A stretch of DNA of 64,000 nt, taken from NCBI RefSeq assembly GCF_000236805.1, contig NZ_AGFX01000011.1, positions 186,001-250,000 of the forward strand. Direction: 5' to 3'. Position numbers and translations under genes: made by a program. A model generated the notes under the pieces. It did no database searches and had not been told where the DNA came from. It saw only the letters and a list, made by a program, of their open reading frames with translations. Every line of letters starts with the position of its first letter. The first letter of the stretch is position 1. Positions 8,275-17,002 of this stretch are shown piece by piece. The DNA is from Paenibacillus peoriae KCTC 3763 (GTDB lineage Bacteria > Bacillota > Bacilli > Paenibacillales > Paenibacillaceae).

Positions 8275-8988
8275 TCAGTTAGGGAATTGCACGTTGCCTT
8301 TAACGATATAGGCTCCGCCTGAGCCGTTTTCCGCTAGAGCTGGAATGGTATCGTTCAGTACGACACCCCGAATGTCCGTAATCCGGATTTTGAGAGGCTG
8401 GTTGCCTAAATTATTGCCCAAAAAGTGGTTATAGTCCTGTTTTTCAAGATTGAGCCATTGTCCATTCTGTTGGACCTCCATTTTCAAGACCGGGTATTTA
8501 TGATTGCGTACTTGAATGGCTGCCCACCATCTGCTGCTGCCTTCTTTAATGCGGTAGGAGACATTGCCGGTAACCGGAGCCTTGACAACCTTCCACGAAA
8601 TATTGATTTTTCCATCAACCATATTGCCGATCTGGCTGAACGAGTTTGGAGACAGATCAAGCGCGCCGCTTGGACCTTCAGGATAAAGATCCGTTACATA
8701 TACGGTCGTTTTCCCCTTGGGGCCTTGAACTTCCAAATAGGCGCCGGCTAATGCAGCCTTGATTCCGTTATAATTCAACTGGGTGGGGTTAAGAGCTGTA
8801 ATTTTGGCATCCGAAGGAATGGGGTCAAGCAATAATGCCCCTCCCGAGTAACCTGATCCTGTATAGGTAGCATATCCCGAATATGTATCATTCCAGGCAG
8901 CTGAAGCGGGAAGAGCAAACAAAACAAGACTGAGCAATGATGCCACACCGACAGTTTTAAACTTGCGGAACGCAGATTTTTTTTGCAT
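8275..8988 (-). CDS. yoaJ: Secreted bacterial expansin, YoaJ/EXLX1-like
   Basis: 237 residues from ATG 8988, eight bases after AAGGAGG; the upstream ATG 8994 is too close to it. A signal peptide ends near ALPASA-A. The mature protein carries both expansin domains: an N-terminal six-stranded barrel with GYATYTGSGYSGGA and the conserved acidic residue in YVTDLYPEG, and a C-terminal cellulose-binding domain (CBM63) with the SSRWWAAIQVRNHKYP aromatic patch and the Tyr of DYNHF. In YoaJ of Bacillus subtilis the matching Asp82, Trp125/126 and Tyr157 are needed for activity or cellulose binding. The protein loosens plant cell walls without hydrolysis and aids root colonisation. It has its own terminator, so it is monocistronic. 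Confidence 0.95.
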   Translation of the reverse strand: MQKKSAFRKFKTVGVASLLSLVLFALPASAAWNDTYSGYATYTGSGYSGGALLLDPIPSDAKITALNPTQLNYNGIKAALAGAYLEVQGPKGKTTVYVTDLYPEGPSGALDLSPNSFSQIGNMVDGKINISWKVVKAPVTGNVSYRIKEGSSRWWAAIQVRNHKYPVLKMEVQQNGQWLNLEKQDYNHFLGNNLGNQPLKIRITDIRGVVLNDTIPALAENGSGGAYIVKGNVQFPN

Positions 8989-9272
8989 AATCATTTCCTC
9001 CTTGTTCAATTAATAGATTTATATAGTAAATATAAACACTATATTACCTAATATTTCAAATTACGCAATAGGCCTTTAAGGTAAAAAAATATATAAAAAA
9101 TATTTGTTAAGATGGGCATAGGCCATATGGCGTGTTTTTTGAGAAGTGGCTAAGCTGTGCTTTTTTTCGCAGACTGATCATAAAACAGGTGGTAGACTCA
9201 GAAAGATGTAGCTTGATAATAGAAGGCAGAGATAACTGGAGAACGATAAGCATAAAGAGGAGGTCTTTGAGT

Positions 9273-10424
9273 ATGGGAGCAAATGTCTTTTATGTACCGC
9301 CAGTAAACTTAATGGGAAGAGGCTGTCTTGGGGATCTGGGACCGTTATTGCAAGAGAGAGGATTTTTGAAAGCGCTTATCGTGACAGATAAATGGCTGCG
9401 CCGAAACGGGATTGCAGATCGGGTAATCGCTGTGCTGGAGCAGCACAGAATTCCATATATGGTGTATGACGGAGTCCAGCCTAACCCTACCTGTGACAAT
9501 GTTCACAAAGGTGTTAAGGTATTTCAGGATCATCAATGTGATGTTCTCGTCTCGGTGGGAGGCGGATCGCCTCAGGATGTGGCCAAAGCTATTGGCATCA
9601 TTGTTACAAACGGAGGACATATTTCAGAATATGAAGGCGTTCACAAATCCAAGCAGCCATCCGTTCCGATTGTAGCGGTGAATACAACCGCAGGGACTTC
9701 CAGCGAGGTCACGATTAACTATGTCATTACCGATGAGAAGCGAAAGATCAAAATGGTTATGGTTGATAAAAACAGTTTGGCTTCCATCTCTGTCAATGAT
9801 CCTGAATTAATGGTGGGAAAACCGGCTGAATTAACTGCAGCAACAGGTATGGATGCGCTTACACATGCGATTGAGGCATTGGTTACTCCTGGAGCCTATT
9901 CGGTTACGGATGCCACAGCGTTAGCTGCTGTCGAACTCATATTCCATTATTTGCCTGAAGCTGTGGAGAACGGTCAAAATATCGAAGCCCGCGAAAAGCT
10001 TGTATACGCTGTTTTTTTGGGAGGGCTGGCCTTTAATAATGCGGGCTTGGGATATGTACATGCGATGGCCCACCAGCTTGGTGGTGTGTACGATCTTCCG
10101 CATGGCGTGTGTAATGCGATGCTGCTGCCCTATGTCCAGGAGGCCAATGCACAGCATGTTCCACGTAAATTCAGACCCATCGCCAAGGCGATCGGATTTT
10201 CTATCAAAGGGCGAACTGACGAGGAATGCGCTGAGTTTGTTGTGGATGCCATCCGTGGTTTGTCCCAGGAGGTCGGAATCCCGAAACGTTTGTCTGAGCT
10301 GGGAGTAACCGATCCGGATCTCAATCTGTTAGCAGACCATGCGATGAAAGATGCATGTGCACCTGGTAATCCATTTCAACCGACCAAAGAAGAAGTTATT
10401 GCTCTGTTTCAAAAAATACTTTAA
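9273..10424 (+). CDS. Iron-containing alcohol dehydrogenase
   Basis: 383 residues from ATG 9273, nine bases after AAAGAGGAGG. The open frame continues 47 codons upstream, but those codons do not look like family sequence. It is a group III Fe-ADH: GGGSPQD nucleotide loop near residues 93-99, GTSSEVT, and metal ligands in GMDALTHAIEA (Asp, His) and in HAMAHQLGG...PHG (two His). It is closest in pattern to NAD-dependent methanol/1,3-propanediol/lactaldehyde dehydrogenases such as Bacillus methanolicus Mdh; the physiological alcohol is unknown. Cytoplasmic. It is divergent from the expansin gene across a 284-base AT-rich gap in which I see no clear regulatory element. Confidence 0.9.
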   Translation: MGANVFYVPPVNLMGRGCLGDLGPLLQERGFLKALIVTDKWLRRNGIADRVIAVLEQHRIPYMVYDGVQPNPTCDNVHKGVKVFQDHQCDVLVSVGGGSPQDVAKAIGIIVTNGGHISEYEGVHKSKQPSVPIVAVNTTAGTSSEVTINYVITDEKRKIKMVMVDKNSLASISVNDPELMVGKPAELTAATGMDALTHAIEALVTPGAYSVTDATALAAVELIFHYLPEAVENGQNIEAREKLVYAVFLGGLAFNNAGLGYVHAMAHQLGGVYDLPHGVCNAMLLPYVQEANAQHVPRKFRPIAKAIGFSIKGRTDEECAEFVVDAIRGLSQEVGIPKRLSELGVTDPDLNLLADHAMKDACAPGNPFQPTKEEVIALFQKIL

Positions 10425-10599
10425 AACGTATGTTTGTACTCGAACACGAATATTTGGACTGGGACTTTTGACCGATGTCCTTTAAATAGAATAAGCGAAC
10501 TATTGTTCTCCTTTTGTTTGTCGTATACAATCGAATCATGCTGATTTAAATAGAGTGTTGAACTCTGTTGTATGCTGCAACGAAAGGATGTTATGCACC

Positions 10600-11316
10600 A
10601 TGATGGGAAGAGCCCATTTGATTATTGGAACCGGGGTCTCCCTGTCGGTATTAGCTTTGAGTGGACACGAAGTGACTCCAGCTGCCGTGGCTGCTGCTGT
10701 GGTCGGTTCACTGTTGCCGGATATTGACGAACCTAATTCGATGCTTGTGAGTCGTGCATTGCCTACGAAAATGCTTAGACTCGTGCAGCTTCTGATGATT
10801 GGGGCTGCCGGCTGGGTATTTTTCACCCGTATGGCCCCGCCGCCGTGGAATCTTGTGCTGGCTTTGCTGATGATTAGCGCTTCTTTTATGCCTTCACGAT
10901 CCATGCGCAAGGTCATTATCTTTTTAATTGGTATCGGCTTAGCCTGGTACGGGGAAGCATATACGCCGTGGAATTACATTGCCGGGTGTCTGCTGATTAT
11001 TTGTACACTTGTCCCGCACCGGGGCTTAACACACACGGTGTATGGAACAGCGGCATGGACTGCGCTGCTGTACGGTACGACCCGTTTGCATGGGGATAGC
11101 ATATGGCTGGCCGGAGGTATGGCGTACTTGCTGCATTTGCTGGCTGATTCCTTGACGAATAACGGTATTAAACCTTTGCCGCCGTTCAAATGGAAGCTAC
11201 GGTTTAAGCTGATGAGCACCGGAACCCGCAAGGGGGCAAAGGTAGAGAGCGTCTGCATTGCTTTAACGACCGTGCTCGTTATTATTGCTTTGCTTCGCTA
11301 TAAGCAGCTGATTTGA
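10600..11316 (+). CDS. YdjM-type membrane-bound metal-dependent hydrolase
   Basis: About 238 residues. The open frame begins at GTG 10555, but MMGRAHLIIGTG at 10600 matches the usual family start and has GAAAGG 12 bases upstream (10603 is an alternative). Several hydrophobic helices carry His/Asp motifs: HLIIGTG near the N-terminus, LLPDIDEPNS near residue 45, HRGLTHT near 140. This is the YdjM/YfhO pattern of inner-membrane hydrolases of unknown substrate. In enterobacteria the family is LexA-regulated; I see no LexA box here. Confidence 0.75.
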   Translation: MMGRAHLIIGTGVSLSVLALSGHEVTPAAVAAAVVGSLLPDIDEPNSMLVSRALPTKMLRLVQLLMIGAAGWVFFTRMAPPPWNLVLALLMISASFMPSRSMRKVIIFLIGIGLAWYGEAYTPWNYIAGCLLIICTLVPHRGLTHTVYGTAAWTALLYGTTRLHGDSIWLAGGMAYLLHLLADSLTNNGIKPLPPFKWKLRFKLMSTGTRKGAKVESVCIALTTVLVIIALLRYKQLI

Positions 11317-11337
11317 GGGGGTTCGATCCCTCTAAAC

Positions 11338-11382
11338 CAAAAAACAGTCAAAACACATAAAAAGTGTTCTGGCTGTTTTTAA
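11338..11382. terminator. Bidirectional terminator between convergent genes
   Basis: AAAAACAG (11340-11347) pairs with CTGTTTTT (11373-11380), with an inner AACAC/GTGTT stem. The A- and T-rich flanks suit both the YdjM-like gene and the convergent M42 peptidase gene. Confidence 0.8.
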
Positions 11383-11441
11383 GGATATAAGGTGCTTAGC
11401 TTTATTTTGTAAAAGTTTGAGCTGTCTACAGATTGAACCCC

Positions 11442-12521
11442 TTATGCGCGTTCAATAATGGTATTCAGCGTGGTACGATCCAGATTTTGTACCAGCTTGA
11501 CGATCAGCTCTTTGGCTGCATCGTAATCATCGGTGTGAATAATAGAAGAGGAAGTATGGATGTATCGTCCGCAAATGCCAATGACGGTGGAGGGTACGCC
11601 AATTCCGCTCAAGTGCACTTGACCTGCATCTGTTCCTCCTGTAGAAATAAAATATTGATATTTGATTTTGTGTGTTTCCGCCATGTCCTGTACATATTCT
11701 ACGATCCCGCGATGTGTAATCATACCTGGATCAAATACCCGCAGCAGGGCGCCTTTGCCAAGCTGCCCGTATGTATTCGGATCTCCGCCCATATCGTTGG
11801 CAGCACTGCAATCCAGTGCAAAGAAAATGTCCGGCTGAATCAGATGGGCCGCTGTGCGTGCACCGCGCAGTCCCACTTCTTCCTGAACCGTAGCCCCAGC
11901 ATACAACGTATTAGGAAGTTTGTTCTTTTCCTTATGCAATGCCTCCAGCAGTTCAATCGCCAAGCCCACACCATAGCGGTTATCCCATGCTTTAGCCATG
12001 ATTTTTTTGGGATTCGCGAGTGGCGTGAATTCACAGATCGGTGCAATGGCCGTTCCAGGTACGATCCCTAGATTTTGCGCTTCCTGACGGCTGTCTACGC
12101 CGATATCCAGATACATATGCTTGATGTCCATAGGCTTGCTGCGTTGAGATTCATCCAGCAAATGGGGCGAGACAGAGCCGACTACACCGATGACTGGTCC
12201 ATTAGGAGTCAGCACCTGAAGACGTTGTGACATGATGGCCTGACTCCACCAGCCTCCAACCGGCTGAAAACGAATCATTCCATTTTCCGTAATCCCGTTC
12301 ACGATAAATCCGACCTCATCCAGATGGCCTGCGACCATCACACGGGGTCCACTCTCTTCACCGCGCAGAACACCAAAAAGACTGCCCAACCGATCTTGCA
12401 CGATTTCGTCCGTATAACCGGATATCCGCTCTTTCACCCATGCCCGCAGCTCTCGCTCATGACCTGGAATGGAAGGAAACTCCGTTAAGGTTTTAAACAA
12501 TTCCAATGTTTTTAATTCCAT
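11442..12521 (-). CDS. M42-family aminopeptidase (FrvX/YsdC-like)
   Basis: 359 residues, the full family length. Metal ligands and catalytic residues of the co-catalytic dizinc M42 peptidases are visible: [10 protein letters not shown] near residue 65, WDNRYG near 180, QEEVGLRGA near 213 and a late HTSSS.IH.DD. These cytoplasmic enzymes form large tetrahedral dodecamers and trim peptides from the N-terminus; some were once annotated as endoglucanases. A GTGAGGT box precedes the ATG. Monocistronic, divergent from spoVAC. Confidence 0.9.
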   Translation of the reverse strand: MELKTLELFKTLTEFPSIPGHERELRAWVKERISGYTDEIVQDRLGSLFGVLRGEESGPRVMVAGHLDEVGFIVNGITENGMIRFQPVGGWWSQAIMSQRLQVLTPNGPVIGVVGSVSPHLLDESQRSKPMDIKHMYLDIGVDSRQEAQNLGIVPGTAIAPICEFTPLANPKKIMAKAWDNRYGVGLAIELLEALHKEKNKLPNTLYAGATVQEEVGLRGARTAAHLIQPDIFFALDCSAANDMGGDPNTYGQLGKGALLRVFDPGMITHRGIVEYVQDMAETHKIKYQYFISTGGTDAGQVHLSGIGVPSTVIGICGRYIHTSSSIIHTDDYDAAKELIVKLVQNLDRTTLNTIIERA

Positions 12522-12701
12522 GTTGCATACCTCACTTCTTATTAATTAACCAGTGGTCGCATGTATTCAGTATGAATGCATTTGTACGGAATGTCCACGA
12601 GATCATTTTCCTGACATAACAATTCCCCATAAAGCTAATAATGATAAGGACTCAACAATCCGAAACCGCCAAGTGCGGAATTTACGTCAAAGGGGTGGTG
12701 A

Positions 12702-13208
12702 ATGATGCCAGCTAAATCAGGGCAACGCGGTTTTCGTACCAATACGTCCCCGTTGTCCATAAATGAGAAGGACTACCAGAGTGTTTCCCAAAAGCATGAA
12801 CCTTCCAGAAATTTATTTGCCAATTGTGTGCGCGCTTTTCTGGTTGGGGGCGTCATCTGTGTGATTGGGCAGGCGATTCAGGAGGCTTTTATGGCAGGAA
12901 TGCACCTTTCTGCCAAAGATGCTGCTGCACCGACTTCATCTATGATGATCTTGCTGGCGGTCATATTAACCTGCATCGGGGTTTACGATAAGATTGCCCA
13001 ATGGGCGGGAGCGGGAACCGCTGTACCCATTACAGGCTTTGCCAACTCGATGTGTTCAGCGGCATTGGAATATCGTTCCGAGGGACTGGTACTCGGAGTG
13101 GGCGCAAATATGTTTAAGCTTGCAGGCTCGGTTGTCGTATTCGGGGTTGTGGCCGCATTTGTCGTGGGTGTTATATATGCCATCCTCGGTTTGGGGGGGC
13201 ATCACTAA
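12702..13208 (+). CDS. spoVAC: Stage V sporulation protein AC
   Basis: 168 residues. A ~40-residue polar N-terminus is followed by four to five membrane spans, with the family core AFLVGGVICVIGQAIQ and GAGTAVPITGFANSM. SpoVAC forms the mechanosensitive channel part of the SpoVA complex, which loads dipicolinic acid into the forespore and releases it at germination. The start follows GGGGTGGTG. First of three overlapping genes. Expression under sigma-G in the forespore is expected from other Bacillales; I did not find a convincing sigma-G box here. Confidence 0.95.
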   Translation: MMPAKSGQRGFRTNTSPLSINEKDYQSVSQKHEPSRNLFANCVRAFLVGGVICVIGQAIQEAFMAGMHLSAKDAAAPTSSMMILLAVILTCIGVYDKIAQWAGAGTAVPITGFANSMCSAALEYRSEGLVLGVGANMFKLAGSVVVFGVVAAFVVGVIYAILGLGGHH

Positions 13209-14230
13209 TGAAAAGACAGGGAGGGCAAACCTGGAAGTTTGAGTCGAGACCGCGCATCATTGGGAGTGCAACCGTTGTAGGCCCGGATGAAGGTGAGGGA
13301 CCGTTATCCACAGATTTTGATTATATTTATGACAATATCGAAATTAACGAGAAAACATGGGAAAAAGCGGAACGCAGATTAATTGAGCATTCTACTGAGC
13401 TGGCGCTAATAAATGCCAATTTAAACAAAGAGGAAGTGCAGTTTTTTATCAGTGGTGATCTGATGAATCAGATTATCAGCAGTTCCTTTTCGGCCAGCAA
13501 GCTGGCCATTCCTTATCTTGGTGTTTTTGGAGCCTGCTCAACCTCAATGGAAAGCTTGGCTTTGGCCGCGCTTATTGTGGATTCTGAGGCGGGCGACTAC
13601 GTGTTGGCGGGTACGACCAGTCATAACTGCACGGCGGAGAAGCAGTTCCGCTATCCTACAGAATATGGGTCACAGAAGCCGCCCTCAGCTCAGTATACCG
13701 TTACAGGCTCAGGTGCCGTAGTGGTGGGACATGCCAAGACAGGCACAGTGGTGGATTGTGCTACTATTGGACGCGTTATGGATATGGGCATCAAAGACCC
13801 TTTTAACATGGGCGGAGCTATGGCTCCGGCAGCGGCGGATACCCTGTTGTCTCATTTTCGGGATACAGGCCGGGACCCTGGATACTATGACCTCATTGTA
13901 ACGGGGGATTTGGCCTCAGTGGGGCTGCCGATTGCCAAGGAGCTGCTAAAAAAAGATGGATATGATATGAATCAGACGGAATTTAATGATTGCGGTTTAC
14001 TGATTTACGATATCAATAAGCAAAAGAAAGTGATTGCAGGCGGCAGTGGTTGCGGATGCTCGGCTGCGGTAACCTACGGGCATCTGTTAAAGCGGATTGA
14101 AAAGGGAGAACTGAAAAATGTACTGGTTGTGGCAACCGGGGCTTTGCTATCTCCTTTGTCCACACAACAGGGGGAAAGTATTCCCTGCATTGCACATGCT
14201 GTAGCTTTCGAAGCGGGAGGACAAGTATGA
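13208..14230 (+). CDS. spoVAD: Stage V sporulation protein AD
   Basis: 340 residues, a soluble protein with a thiolase-like fold (GVFGACSTSMESLALA, GTTSHNCTAEKQFRYP, GGSGCGCSAA). SpoVAD binds Ca-dipicolinate and works with SpoVAC and SpoVAEb at the spore inner membrane. Its ATG overlaps the last base of the spoVAC stop codon, so the two are translationally coupled. Confidence 0.95.
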   Translation: MKRQGGQTWKFESRPRIIGSATVVGPDEGEGPLSTDFDYIYDNIEINEKTWEKAERRLIEHSTELALINANLNKEEVQFFISGDLMNQIISSSFSASKLAIPYLGVFGACSTSMESLALAALIVDSEAGDYVLAGTTSHNCTAEKQFRYPTEYGSQKPPSAQYTVTGSGAVVVGHAKTGTVVDCATIGRVMDMGIKDPFNMGGAMAPAAADTLLSHFRDTGRDPGYYDLIVTGDLASVGLPIAKELLKKDGYDMNQTEFNDCGLLIYDINKQKKVIAGGSGCGCSAAVTYGHLLKRIEKGELKNVLVVATGALLSPLSTQQGESIPCIAHAVAFEAGGQV

Positions 14231-14583
14231 TATATCTATGGGCTTTTTTAGTTGGCGGTGCCATTTGTGTCGTGGGCCAGCTAATGATGGATTGGCTTAA
14301 AATGACACCGGCACATACGATGAGTACGTTGGTGGTAGCAGGTGCCATTGCTGATGGCATCGGGATCTACGATCCGCTTATCAAATTTGCAGGAGCAGGT
14401 GCGACGATTCCAATTACCAGTTTTGGCAACTCACTCGTACACGGCGCCTTAACCGAATTGGAGAAGGACGGATGGCTTGGTGTCATTACAGGGATTTTTA
14501 GTCTGACTAGTGCAGGGATTTCCTCGGCGATAATTTTCTCTTTTCTGGCATGCTTGTTTGTTCGTCCAAAGGGAAGTATATAA
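14227..14583 (+). CDS. spoVAEb: Stage V sporulation protein AE (AEb)
   Basis: 118 residues with about four membrane spans and the paralogous SpoVAC-like core FLVGGAICVVGQL.. and GAGATIPITSFGNS. Its ATGA overlaps the spoVAD stop. It completes the minimal spoVAC-AD-AEb trio; spoVAA, AB, AEa and AF of the longer Bacillus subtilis operon are absent here. A terminator follows 40 bases later. Confidence 0.93.
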   Translation: MIYLWAFLVGGAICVVGQLMMDWLKMTPAHTMSTLVVAGAIADGIGIYDPLIKFAGAGATIPITSFGNSLVHGALTELEKDGWLGVITGIFSLTSAGISSAIIFSFLACLFVRPKGSI

Positions 14584-14623
14584 TTTAAATATGACATAAG
14601 TGAAGTAAATAAGTATATACGTG

Positions 14624-14655
14624 AGCCCTTCGGTCTGATGATCGAAGGGCTTTTG
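14624..14655 (+). terminator. Terminator of the spoVA operon
   Basis: AGCCCTTCG (14624-14632) pairs with CGAAGGGCT (14643-14651), ten-base loop, then TTTT. Confidence 0.85.
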
Positions 14656-14791
14656 GATATGCTGTACACACGGCATGACGCGAAGGAAAGATGCATTTTG
14701 AAGGATATGGGAAAGGAGTTAAGTGTACTCTGTGCCCGCCTTCATGTACAATAATAGGAAACATGTTGCTATCTAGGAGGTTTACTGAGTT

Positions 14792-15751
14792 ATGCCCGTA
14801 CGTCAAGAATCTGCGCAGATTGTATCTGCAATCCGTTCGAATCTGGAATCATGCATATTAGGAAAATCCTTTGAGATAAAATTATTGCTTACCGCTATGC
14901 TGGCGGGTGGGCACATTCTGATCGAGGACGTTCCGGGTACGGGAAAAACGCAAATGATCAAGGCTCTTGCCAAATCCATGCGCGGTGATTACCGCCGTGT
15001 CCAATGTAATCCTGATATTCTCCCAAGTGATATTACGGGGGTTTCCATATTTCATCCGCGGGATGAACGTTTTTATTTTCGTCCAGGTCCTGTGATGACA
15101 AACATTTTGCTGGCGGACGAAATTAACCGCGCCACGACGAAAACTCAATCGGCTCTGCTGGAAGTGATGGAAGAGCGCAGTGTGACCGTGGATGGGGAAA
15201 CACATATGTTGCCTCATCCTTTTATGCTGTGTGCGACACAAAATCCGATTGATTTTGAAGGCACTTATATGCTGCCGGAAGCGCAGTTGGATCGTTTTAT
15301 GCTCAAAATCAGCCTGGGCTATCCTGATATGGAGACAGAGCGAAATATGCTGCTTCATCATCAGGTGGGTCAGCCGGCAGATCGTCTGGAGGCTGTAGCC
15401 CATATGGAACAGATTGCTGCGATCCAGCAGGAAATCCGGGAGATCTATATGGACGAGGCAGTGACGTCCTATTTACTTGATATTGTACGTGCGACGAGAG
15501 AACATCCATCGATGCTGCTGGGAGCCAGCCCGCGGGCAGCGCTTGCTTTTGTAATGGCCGCCAAGGCGTACGCTTTTTTGGACAACCGTGATTATGTGCT
15601 GCCTGATGATGTGAAGGCACTGGCACCATATGTGCTGACGCACCGTTTGTTGCTTCGTCCCGAGGCGCGTCTGGATAGCTCGAACGCCCAGTCCGTACTT
15701 CAGGCTATTCTCCGGCAGGTTCATGTACCTGTACGGATGGAGCGTTCTTAG
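14792..15751 (+). CDS. MoxR-family AAA+ ATPase
   Basis: 319 residues. Walker A in EDVPGTGKT near residue 48, Walker B in LLADEINRA near 110, and the downstream lid with GASPRAALAF. MoxR ATPases act as chaperone-like partners for the DUF58 and transglutaminase proteins encoded beside them, in a three-gene arrangement found across many bacteria. An AGGAGG box lies 11 bases before ATG 14792. First gene of a tight three-gene operon. Confidence 0.92.
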   Translation: MPVRQESAQIVSAIRSNLESCILGKSFEIKLLLTAMLAGGHILIEDVPGTGKTQMIKALAKSMRGDYRRVQCNPDILPSDITGVSIFHPRDERFYFRPGPVMTNILLADEINRATTKTQSALLEVMEERSVTVDGETHMLPHPFMLCATQNPIDFEGTYMLPEAQLDRFMLKISLGYPDMETERNMLLHHQVGQPADRLEAVAHMEQIAAIQQEIREIYMDEAVTSYLLDIVRATREHPSMLLGASPRAALAFVMAAKAYAFLDNRDYVLPDDVKALAPYVLTHRLLLRPEARLDSSNAQSVLQAILRQVHVPVRMERS

Positions 15752-15754
15752 GGA

Positions 15755-17002
15755 ATGAATATGGTCAAAAGAAAACGCAGGGTTCCCCGTCTGTCCGGCC
15801 GCATCTGGCTTCTGATGGTCATATGGGTGGTCTGCCTGCTGTATTTGTTGTTTCAGGGCGGAAAAACGTCAGTGATGCTGTTGTGTATGGTTACGCTGAT
15901 GGGTGTTTATTTATGGATTGTTGGTCTGAGCGGGGTTCGCCGTGTTCAAGGCTCACGGCAGCTGTCGCATGGCTCGGAGTTTGGCGAGCTGCTGCATGCG
16001 GGAGATCAGGTGCATGTAAAGCTGAATCTGCGTATCCCCGGCTTTCTTCCGTTGCCGTATATCATTGTCCGCGAGGTGCTCAAGCGACATACAGGCGAGT
16101 CCTGGTCGTTTGAGGACAGCGTCATTCCCAGTCTGAAGGGGAGCGGGCAGCTTACATTCCAGACTCCTGCTTTAGAGCGGGGGAGCTACTATTTTGAGGA
16201 AACCGAATGTGTCAGTGAGGACATCTTCGGCCTGTTAGAGCACAAAGGCAGATTGAACGCACGAGGTGAATTTCGGGTACTGCCCCGAACGGTATTCATC
16301 CCGTATTGGCAGGTGAATGATCGTCGCTCAAGGATGTCCGGGCCGCAAACGGTTCAAACTCGAACACGGCGTGAAACGACGCAAATTAACGGTGTGCGAG
16401 ACTATGTATATGGAGACCGGTTTTCACGTATCCACTGGAATGCGACTGCTCGTACAGGTAGCTGGAAATCCAAGGAATTTGAGCATGAAACAGTCCCCAA
16501 AACCATGCTTGTACTGGACCTGCAAACGAAGCATTATATAAACGCTGACCAGTTTGAACTGGCTGTGTCCTCTACCGCTTCATTGCTGGAATATGGCGGA
16601 CGGGAGCGAATGGGGGTCGGCCTGTGCACGGCCGGAGAGAAAGGCACTGTTTTTCAACCCAGTGAGCAGATGATGGAACGACAACGGATGATGCATCACT
16701 TGGTAGACATACACCTGACTTCACAAGGCAGCTTGATGGCTGCTGTGGAGAACAGTGTACGTCAATTTCCACAAGGCTGCTATTTTGTGCTGGTCAGTCC
16801 GTTGAAGGATCAGCGGGCGCTGGAACTTCTTCGCTGGGCTGATATCCGGGGGATGACTCCGTGCCACGTCCAAATTGGAGAAGGCTCCGCTGAGGTAAAA
16901 GCTGAAGAATGGTTAAGCATGCTTCGTACAAGGGGAATACAAGGCTACCATATTCCGAGCCTTGAAGAACTCCCGGCTGTGATGGGAGGAGGGACACTAT
17001 GA
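15755..17002 (+). CDS. DUF58 domain-containing membrane protein
   Basis: 415 residues. Two adjacent N-terminal membrane spans (about residues 15-55) precede a soluble region with the DUF58 signature (RDYVYGDRFSRIHWNATART...KEFEHE) near residues 212-250 and a vWA-like remainder. It starts three bases after the MoxR stop codon and overlaps the next gene. Its function is not established; the conserved linkage suggests a MoxR-regulated membrane complex involved in envelope or stress processes. Confidence 0.88.
   Translation: MNMVKRKRRVPRLSGRIWLLMVIWVVCLLYLLFQGGKTSVMLLCMVTLMGVYLWIVGLSGVRRVQGSRQLSHGSEFGELLHAGDQVHVKLNLRIPGFLPLPYIIVREVLKRHTGESWSFEDSVIPSLKGSGQLTFQTPALERGSYYFEETECVSEDIFGLLEHKGRLNARGEFRVLPRTVFIPYWQVNDRRSRMSGPQTVQTRTRRETTQINGVRDYVYGDRFSRIHWNATARTGSWKSKEFEHETVPKTMLVLDLQTKHYINADQFELAVSSTASLLEYGGRERMGVGLCTAGEKGTVFQPSEQMMERQRMMHHLVDIHLTSQGSLMAAVENSVRQFPQGCYFVLVSPLKDQRALELLRWADIRGMTPCHVQIGEGSAEVKAEEWLSMLRTRGIQGYHIPSLEELPAVMGGGTL

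Noticed and set aside
9132-9272. 47-codon extension of the iron alcohol dehydrogenase
   Set aside because: No family similarity in the extra residues and a strong AAAGAGGAGG directly before ATG 9273.
11314-11338. Sequence GGGTTCGATCCCTCT...ACCA after the YdjM-like gene resembles the T-arm and 3' end of a tRNA
   Set aside because: The T-stem would need two G-U pairs, the upstream bases are coding sequence with no anticodon or D arm, and no integrase or second attachment site is near. Treated as coincidence.
11433-12071. 212-codon + strand frame inside the M42 peptidase gene
   Set aside because: Antisense to a gene with all M42 metal motifs; no ribosome site or motif of its own.
12522-12701. 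Sigma-G promoter before spoVAC
   Set aside because: TGAATG at 12573 has no matching CATNNTA box at the correct spacing; expected from biology but not seen.
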